From assembly GCF_030269925.1 (NCBI RefSeq), contig NC_085133.1, positions 640,001-704,000 of the forward strand: a stretch of DNA of 64,000 nt, written 5' to 3'. The notes below the pieces were generated by a model. The model searched no databases, was not told the DNA's origin, and was given only the letters and a program-made list of their open reading frames with translations. Within the stretch, counting starts at the first letter, position 1. Every line of letters starts with the position of its first letter. The DNA is from Bombyx mori. Its lineage: Eukaryota; Arthropoda; Insecta; Lepidoptera; Bombycidae. This document shows, piece after piece, positions 62,001 to 64,000 of this stretch. Made by a program: the position numbers and the translations under genes.

Positions 62001-63602
62001 ATAAAGATTATAACTTTGCTATATTATTTTGAAGTTGTCGTGGCCTAAAGGATAAGACGTCCAGTGCATTCGTGGTGAGCGATGCACCGGTGTTCGAATC
62101 CCGCAGGCGGGTACCAATTTTTCTAATGAAATACGTACTCAACAAATGTTCACGATTGACTTCCACGGTGAAGGAATAACGTCGTGTAGTAAAAATCAAA
62201 CCCGCAAAATTATAATTTGCATTATTACTGGTGGTAGGACCTCTTGTGAGTTCCCATGGGTAGGTACCACCACCCTGCCTATTTCTGCCGTAAAGCAGTA
62301 ATGCGTTTCGCTTTGAAGGGCGGGGCAGCTTTTGTAACTATACTGAGAGCTTAGAACTTATATCTCAAGGTGGGTGGCGCATTTACGTTGTAAAAGTCTA
62401 TAGGCCCCACTAACCACTTAGCACCAGCTCCTGGTGGCAATATGGTAGGCAATATTGCTTAGATGGGTGGACGAGCTCACATCCCACCTGGTGTTAAGTG
62501 GTTACTGGAGCCCGTAGATATCTACAACGTAAATGCGCCACCCACCTTGAGATATAAGTTCTAAAGTCTCAAGTACTGTTACAATGTCTGTCCCACCCTT
62601 CAAACTGAAACGCATTACTGCTTCACGGCAGAAATAGGCAAGGTGGTGGTACCTACCCGCGCGGACTCACATGAGGTCCTACCACCAGTAATGTTTCTGT
62701 CTAGAGCTTTAAAATCATTGCCAGATTTACATTAATACTTTTTGTTAATGCCGCCATGTTCTCAGATCCCACTGACGACAACATAAGGCAGGCCCAAGAC
62801 ATTTTGCGCACCATCAATGAAGATAAGCCCATTATCGTGGATGGTATGTGTTTTAATTTGTATGGTATATATGAAAAATTATATGGTACTAGCTGGTGTC
62901 CGGTGCGCTTGGCTTCACCCAAAAGAACCTAAGTTGTGAAGTATTTTTTATTTAATTCAATTCCTTTTTTTTCTACATATAAGACGCATATAAGATTTCT
63001 TAAGCTTGCAGAGATCAGGATGTTCACATCATCATTCATCATTATCCTGCCCTTCTCCCAGTCACCTGGGGTCGGCACAACATGTTTTCTCCTTCCATAC
63101 TCTTCTATCATATACCATTTCTTCGCTCACTCCCCTCCTACCCATATCGTCTTTCACACAATCTATCAATTTCTTTTTAGGTCTACCTCTTCCTCTATAT
63201 CCTTCCACATTCATAGTTAACACTCTCTTACCAACCTCATTTTCATTTCGTCTCATCACATGTCCATACCATCCCAAACGCGCACTTCTCAGCTTCTCTG
63301 TCACAGGTGCCACTTTCAGACTTCCTCTAACATATTCATTCCGTATTCTATCCATTCTCGTTACTCCAGACATCCATCTCATCCACAACATGCGCATCTC
63401 TGCTGCATGCAATCGCCTTTCATCCGCCACTTTTGTTGTCCAACAACTTAGAGGATGTTCACAATTATGCATAATTTAAGGTCTTCGCAAAGCAGCCGAG
63501 AACCAGTCGAATCCCGAAATGACGAAGAAGATGTTAGAAGACCTTCAAGAGCTAGAGGAACTATTGAGATCGCTCAACGAATGCATGGAACCAAATAAAT
63601 AT
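35085..63602 (+). CDS. Divergent talin-like protein (3'-partial)
   Basis: Talin links integrin tails to actin and recruits vinculin. Fourteen exons splice in phase: 35085-35220, 37052-37201, 38298-38401, 40182-40311, 41316-41507, 55692-55773, 56420-56588, 57534-57709, 58474-58629, 58927-59018, 59489-59574, 61895-61994, 62766-62843, 63481-63602 (591 residues, gene continues). The start is chosen because MAPISIKIIMDDG aligns with the talin N-terminus; the exon itself begins at 35057 after TTTAGCAG, so a 5' UTR exon lies upstream. Domains: F0 1-83 (GVWLDYNRNLDYYMLRDGDT); F1 about 84-200 (GITNHDEYGL, STGTLT loop); F2 about 205-320 (KLFYSDKNVDERDPMQLNLL, THPVT, TFGVTFFLVK); F3 about 322-410 (EKMKGKKKLIPRLLGI, GYIDLIGKK); linker; then R1 helices. 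Talins are normally strongly conserved, but this one differs at many sites, including the F3 Arg-Trp pair (KTYNVAN replaces the usual KRWAASP). It may be a second, lineage-specific talin or a fast-evolving orthologue. Talin homology is clear; the paralogue status is inferred. Confidence 0.9.
35270..35518 (-). mobile_element. Bm1 SINE, first copy of a duplicated block
   Basis: Carries private variants CATTAACTGC and GGCTAGGCGG also found at 36130-36165. Confidence 0.82.
35580..35725 (-). pseudogene. RTE-like LINE 3' end (first copy of a duplicated block)
   Basis: Matches 36250-36400, starting with the shared TCATCATTATCCTGCCCTTC; truncated after CATATCGTCTTTCAC. Confidence 0.65.
35957..36208 (-). 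mobile_element. Bm1 SINE, second copy of a duplicated block
   Basis: The right part is nearly identical to 35400-35518 and the left part differs, so the shared block starts inside the SINE. Confidence 0.82.
36250..36665 (-). pseudogene. RTE-like reverse-transcriptase C-terminal fragment
   Basis: The - strand encodes RRLHAAEMRMLRWMCGVTR, ARLGWYGHVMRRN, VEGYIGRGRPKKKWMNCVKD. Open for 117 codons but only the C-terminal end of the protein. Confidence 0.8.
36806..36971. mobile_element. MITE family 3, copy 2
   Basis: GTGTGCTTAGTGCGAGTTCT at left, decayed right end, same centre with GCGCTG against copy 1. Confidence 0.65.
37225..37352 (-). mobile_element. LINE family B 3' end
   Basis: TATAGGCAGACGAGCATGCG to AAGCCGCTACCTACCG, 23 bp after a talin-like donor. 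Confidence 0.7.
37440..37590 (-). mobile_element. Degenerate L1Bm-like fragment
   Basis: TTGCTAACACTGGCCCCAGT and CGGCGAGAAACTCAGAGGGC are recognisable; the rest is decayed. Confidence 0.45.
38445..38670 (+). mobile_element. tRNA-derived SINE copy, best-preserved head
   Basis: The head GGCCGTCTGGTGTAGTGGTA, then GGGTTCGAATCCCGCC, looks like a tRNA, but the repeat tail to GGGACCAGTTAACGTGG and the two other copies show it is a SINE. It lies in the talin-like intron after 38401 and is followed by a (TTA)n tract. Confidence 0.82.
39238..39552 (+). mobile_element. Scrambled Bm1
   Basis: + strand ends flank an inverted middle (AACTTATAAGTTCTAAGGTC ... CCACCCACCTTGAGATAT). 38.9-39.24 kb before it is AT-rich and featureless. 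Confidence 0.7.
40370..40620 (-). pseudogene. LINE family B C-terminus plus 3' end
   Basis: The - strand reads a PEDSDMSFF-like C-terminus and runs straight into the 3' repeat CGGTAGGCAGCGACTTGGC, showing that the short repeats listed next are 3' ends of this LINE. Confidence 0.65.
40660..40925 (-). mobile_element. L1Bm-like LINE 3' end
   Basis: Poly(T), hairpin, then ACCACCGGATCGGAAACGCG and GTCGCAAGCGACGGGTTCG; a good reference copy. Confidence 0.8.
41540..41821 (+). mobile_element. RTE-like LINE 3' end
   Basis: CCCGCGACTTCGTTCGCGTG to the TTAGTATAGATGATGAT microsatellite-like end typical of moth RTE elements. Confidence 0.65.
42007..42385 (+). mobile_element. Solo LTR, same family
   Basis: TGTTACGTCGGTAAGAGTAA to GCGCGTAACA; flanks match only in ATA. 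Confidence 0.72.
42390..44400. other. Gene-free part of the talin-like fifth intron
   Basis: Apart from the Harbinger-like MITE nothing is recognised. It is AT-rich and could hold regulatory DNA for the MADF-BESS genes. Confidence 0.5.
43357..43783. mobile_element. PIF/Harbinger-like MITE
   Basis: TIRs GGGAACGTACCCATACTACG and its complement differ at one base over about 24 bp, flanked by the 3-bp duplication TTA (43354-43356, 43784-43786). GGG ends with TTA targets are typical of PIF/Harbinger. Confidence 0.8.
44407..44516 (+). promoter_or_regulatory. Cluster of TGACGT (CRE/ATF-like) motifs upstream of MADF-BESS 1
   Basis: Within 110 bp are TGACGTC (44407), the reverse-oriented AACGTCA (44453), a full palindromic TGACGTCA (44484) and TGACGTC (44510), about 310 bp before the MADF-BESS 1 start codon. 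CREB/ATF-type bZIP binding is inferred from motif identity only. Confidence 0.35.
44825..46041 (+). CDS. MADF-BESS domain protein 1, nested in talin-like intron
   Basis: Two exons, 44825-44981 and 45476-46041, join in phase 1 to give 240 residues. The N-terminal MADF domain (Myb/SANT-like DNA-binding fold, about residues 9-95) shows LVKQNPVLYD, EVTWQKIGDEL and, across the intron, CKIRWINIRD. A middle acidic/serine segment (DSSDEP) and a basic stretch (RRRKSKRKQEK, a possible nuclear signal) follow. A BESS motif (about 178-220) reads DPVDAFLISIASTLKTFSPY with LAKSKIF. MADF-BESS proteins are insect-expanded sequence-specific transcription regulators, the BESS mediating protein contacts. It lies on the same strand as the talin-like gene, inside its fifth intron, 2.4 kb upstream of a sister gene. 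Its target is unknown. Confidence 0.88.
46989..47125 (-). mobile_element. Helitron family 2, 5'-truncated
   Basis: AGCTGACCCGGCAGAAGTGC onward, about half the element. 46.04-46.98 and 47.13-48.0 kb around it hold no gene I can recognise. Confidence 0.65.
48010..48290 (-). mobile_element. L1Bm-like LINE 3' end upstream of MADF-BESS 2
   Basis: Poly(T) then GCTGATGGTCTTGAGAGACC to GATAACCGGTGCTTGGGG. Its end is about 125 bp from the MADF-BESS 2 start codon. Confidence 0.8.
48415..49437 (+). CDS. MADF-BESS domain protein 2, tandem duplicate
   Basis: Exons 48415-48571 and 48932-49437 give 220 residues. Exon 1 is 157 nt, exactly as in the sister gene at 44825, and the intron interrupts the MADF domain at the same codon and phase. 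MADF motifs: LMQMVKENPMLYD, EVIWQQIGDTL, CKTRWANIRDMMRRSVR. The BESS motif (about 163-205) reads DPIDVFLLTIGSTLRKFSPY with QAKSKIF and QQIVN. The acidic middle is shorter and lacks the long basic run of copy 1. The start is the only ATG placing the MADF domain at the N-terminus. A LINE fragment ends about 125 bp upstream (48290), so the promoter is compact or partly LINE-derived. Probably a nuclear regulator; function unknown. Confidence 0.87.
49594..49672 (+). mobile_element. LINE family B 3' end, internally deleted
   Basis: GCGGAAGGCAGCGGCTTGGC to CAACAAAAAAAAA; located 150 bp after the MADF-BESS 2 stop. Confidence 0.65.
49790..49935 (-). pseudogene. LINE C-terminal/3' UTR fragment
   Basis: GTCACTGCTGAGGATCGCGACC resembles the 3' end of the fragments at 11490 and 61200; very decayed. 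Confidence 0.4.
50535..53411 (-). CDS. LINE ORF2: endonuclease-reverse transcriptase, intact
   Basis: 958 residues. The N-terminal APE-type endonuclease (about 10-225) shows FFNAYGLANQRDQV, LVQETLL, GGGTVIYYR, LAGDLNCKH (about 142) and ELDSDHRPVV (about 218), with all usual catalytic motifs. The reverse transcriptase (about 480-740) has PRKAPGSDGI, YRSISLL, FFDVAKAFDKVWH, AGVPQGSVLSP and the catalytic FADDTTVYY near 682. It nicks target DNA and copies its RNA there. Jockey-clade features fit the Bombyx BMC1/L1Bm family. No stop or frameshift suggests recent insertion. The start is placed at the ATG just after the ORF1 stop; the two frames are almost abutting. Confidence 0.9.
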   Translation of the reverse strand: MAYISRVKPLSVTIGFFNAYGLANQRDQVSDFLRDHQIDIFLVQETLLKPARRDPKIANYNMVRNDRLSARGGGTVIYYRRALHCVPLDPPALANIEASVCRISLTGHAPIVIASVYLPPDKIVLSSDIEALLGMGSSVILAGDLNCKHIKWNSHTTTPNGRRLDALVDDLAFDIVAPLTPTHYPLNIAHRPDILDIALLKNVTLRLHSIEVVSELDSDHRPVVMKLGRAPDSVPVTRTVVDWHTLGVSLAESDPPSLPFSLDSTPSPQDTAEAIDILTSHITSTLDRSSKQVVAEDFFHRFKLSDDIRELLRAKNASIRAYDRYPTAENRIRMRALQRDVKSRIAEVRDARWSDFLEGLAPSQRSYYRLARTLKSDTVVTMPPLVGPSGRLSAFDDDEKAELLADTLQTQCTPSTQSVDPVHVELVDSEVERRASLPPSDALPPVTPMEVKDLIKDLRPRKAPGSDGISNRVIKLLPVQLIVMLASIFNAAMANCIFPAVWKEADVIGIHKPGKPKNHPTSYRSISLLMSLGKLYERLLYKRLRDFVSSKGILIDEQFGFRTNHSCVQQVHRLTEHILVGLNRPKPLYTGALFFDVAKAFDKVWHNGLIFKLFNMDVPDSLVLIIRDFLSNRSFRYRVEGTRSSPRPLTAGVPQGSVLSPLLFSLFVNDIPRSPPTHLALFADDTTVYYSSRNNSLIAKKLTSAALALGQWFRKWRIDINPAKSTAVLFQRGSSTRISSRIRRRNLTPPITLFSQSIPWARKVKYLGVTLDASMTFRPHIKSVRDRAAFILGRLYPMICKRSKMSLRNKVTLYKTCISPVMTYASVVFAHAARTHIDTLQSLQSRFCRLAVGAPWFVRNVDLHDDLGLESIQKYMKSASERYFDKAMRHDNRLIVAAADYSPNSDHAGASHRRRPRHVLTDPSDPITFALDAFSSRSRLRDLGNRTRRTRQRVRRAT
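53415..53945 (-). pseudogene. LINE ORF1 (gag-like) C-terminal fragment
   Basis: The open frame continues to 54113, but only about 53415-53945 is gag-like. It carries a zinc knuckle CVLCRTQGHPANYRGCP (C-x2-C-x4-H-x6-C) followed by a Pro/Ala-rich tail and LNTYVLPSLRR before the stop. The N-terminal part is missing and the reading frame runs into 3' UTR sequence of an older LINE copy. It would bind element RNA if whole. Confidence 0.75.
53946..54220 (-). mobile_element. Older L1Bm-like 3' end joined to the large LINE
   Basis: Matches other copies (AAGAGCAGTGCTTCGC, then GACCCACTGAGAA and AACTCAGTGGGCTGT) in the same orientation as the large LINE, giving a head-to-tail arrangement. Confidence 0.7.
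54230..55690. other. Gene-free end of the talin-like fifth intron
   Basis: No gene. Shares the 22-mer-containing segment GGGCGTCGGCCACTAGATGG (55147) with 44272, a small dispersed repeat. Confidence 0.5.
55950..56200 (+). pseudogene. C-terminus of a second LINE family (B)
   Basis: The frame encodes VRFQRSFLPRTIRLKNEFPS and FPERYDMFFFK, then a stop followed by GGCTTGTAGAGAGTACTTAA. Compare 40370-40620. Confidence 0.65.
56906..56928. repeat. T23 homopolymer
   Basis: 23 consecutive T in a talin-like intron, possibly the tail of an unrecognised - strand retroposon. Confidence 0.9.
57157..57393 (-). mobile_element. Bm1 SINE, 5'-truncated
   Basis: Poly(T) to GGTCCTACCACCAGTAAA, in a talin-like intron. 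Confidence 0.82.
57743..58028 (-). mobile_element. Helitron-like element, family 2
   Basis: Complement ends CTAG at 57743-57746; starts about 34 bp after a talin-like donor. Confidence 0.75.
58655..58815 (-). pseudogene. RTE-like LINE 3' fragment
   Basis: Same family as 36250-36665; begins right after the talin-like exon ending at 58629 and ends at the GGTCTACCT motif. Confidence 0.65.
59062..59272 (+). mobile_element. Bm1 SINE lacking both ends
   Basis: ACTGGTGGTAGAACCTCTTG to CATGTGGGCTGTGAG. Confidence 0.78.
59325..59425 (-). mobile_element. 3' UTR copy of the 61008-type LINE
   Basis: Shares CATTGGCGGACTTAATGCC and ACCAGTCAACCAAAGGTAG with 61035-61095, with the same TTTA-rich tail. Confidence 0.65.
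59587..59836 (+). mobile_element. Complete non-autonomous Helitron, family 1
   Basis: TC start preceded by A, CTAG end followed by T, no target duplication, hairpin before the end. Starts 12 bp after the talin-like exon end at 59574. Confidence 0.82.
59858..59960 (+). mobile_element. RTE-like LINE 3' fragment
   Basis: GTCCGCGACTTCGTCCGCGT matches 41548. 59.96-60.42 kb after it shows no gene. Confidence 0.55.
60427..60866 (+). mobile_element. Bm1 SINE, full length
   Basis: Head CGTCGTGGCCTAAAGGATAA, B box GGTGTTCGAATCCCGCAGGC, A7 tail: the best reference copy here. Confidence 0.9.
61008..61470 (-). pseudogene. LINE 3' end with C-terminal coding fragment
   Basis: The - strand encodes NLEQLMVTGKVDGKRPRG and SPTRWSDQIRSSLN, followed by a 3' UTR whose last part (61008-61110) recurs at 59325-59425. 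Confidence 0.7.
62030..62430 (+). mobile_element. Bm1 SINE with complete head
   Basis: GTCGTGGCCTAAAGGATAAG to AACCACTTAGCACCAGC; the 3' end is lost where an inverted copy begins. Confidence 0.85.
62452..62692 (-). mobile_element. Bm1 SINE, inverted partner of 62030-62430
   Basis: ATTGCTTAGATGGGTGGACG to TCCTACCACCAGTAA. Confidence 0.82.
63030..63465 (-). pseudogene. RTE-like reverse-transcriptase C-terminal fragment
   Basis: The - strand encodes ERRLHAAEMRMLWMRWMSGV and RSARLGWYGHVMRRNENEVG. It stops about 15 bp before the acceptor of the talin-like exon at 63481. Confidence 0.8.
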
Positions 63603-63731
63603 GTAATACTTTTTTTATTAGACTTCTCTATAATCCTATTACTTTTTCTAACGCAATTTTGCCCATATGTTGTTCTCCAACAACAACTTCCAAACCTTAA
63701 TTTACAAAATTATAGATAAACTTATTTTTTA

Positions 63732-63972
63732 TTATTTTATTGTTTATATGGGTGGACGAGCTCACAGCCAACCTGGTGCTAAATGGTTACGGAGCCAATA
63801 GACATCCACAGCGTAAATACGCCACCCACCTTGAGATATAAGTTCTAAGGTCTCAAGTAGTTACAACGGCTGCCCCACCCTTCAAACCGAAACACATTAC
63901 TGCTTCACGGCAGCAATAGGCAGAGTGGTGGTACCCACCAGCGCGGACTCACAAGAGGTCCTACCACCAGTA
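63732..63972 (-). mobile_element. Bm1 SINE, 5'-truncated
   Basis: ATGGGTGGACGAGCTCACAG to TCCTACCACCAGTAAAA at the right end of the window. Confidence 0.82.
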
Positions 63973-64000
63973 AAAAAACTAAAACTAATTCTAAAACGAA

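Overview
The window is nuclear DNA of a moth, almost certainly the silkworm genus Bombyx. Evidence: about 27 copies of the Bm1 SINE, many 3' ends and one near-complete copy of a BMC1/L1Bm-like LINE, a DD37D mariner, Helitrons whose ends match lepidopteran families, AT-rich introns, and GT-AG introns in genes with clear insect homologues. The species call rests on repeat recognition, not on a search.

Layout, all host genes on the + strand. (1) 5792-29287: vinculin, 24 coding exons found by splicing by eye. Only the short first coding exon lies upstream of the window. The gene ends in the canonical tail motif [10 protein letters not shown], with a poly(A) signal at 29509. (2) 29.5-35.0 kb: an intergenic stretch of repeats (MITE, Helitrons, Bm1). 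(3) 35085 to beyond the right edge: a talin-like gene, 14 coding exons seen (591 residues: FERM F0-F3, linker, start of the R1 helical bundle). It is recognisably talin but unusually divergent, and it lacks the Arg-Trp pair of F3 that contacts integrin tails in canonical talin. (4) Inside its 14-kb fifth intron (41508-55691), same strand, sit two small two-exon MADF-BESS genes (44825-46041 and 48415-49437) with the same intron position, so they are a tandem duplicate. The same intron holds the near-complete L1Bm-like LINE on the - strand with an intact 958-aa ORF2.

Vinculin and talin bind each other at integrin adhesions, so the head-to-tail placement of vinculin and a divergent talin is the main biological observation. 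The rest is a dense record of transposition: an intact mariner inside a tRNA-derived SINE, a long-TIR palindromic element, an apparently unclassified poly(A) retroposon family with 10-13-bp target duplications, PIF/Harbinger-like and other MITEs, solo LTRs, Helitrons, and several LINE fragments. Several insertions touch vinculin splice sites: a retroposon target duplication has copied a splice donor, a Bm1 tail forms the acceptor of one exon, and a 21-nt in-frame microexon and a GC-AG intron are visible.

All exon boundaries are hand-spliced from phase, splice consensus and family similarity. No transcript data or searches were available.
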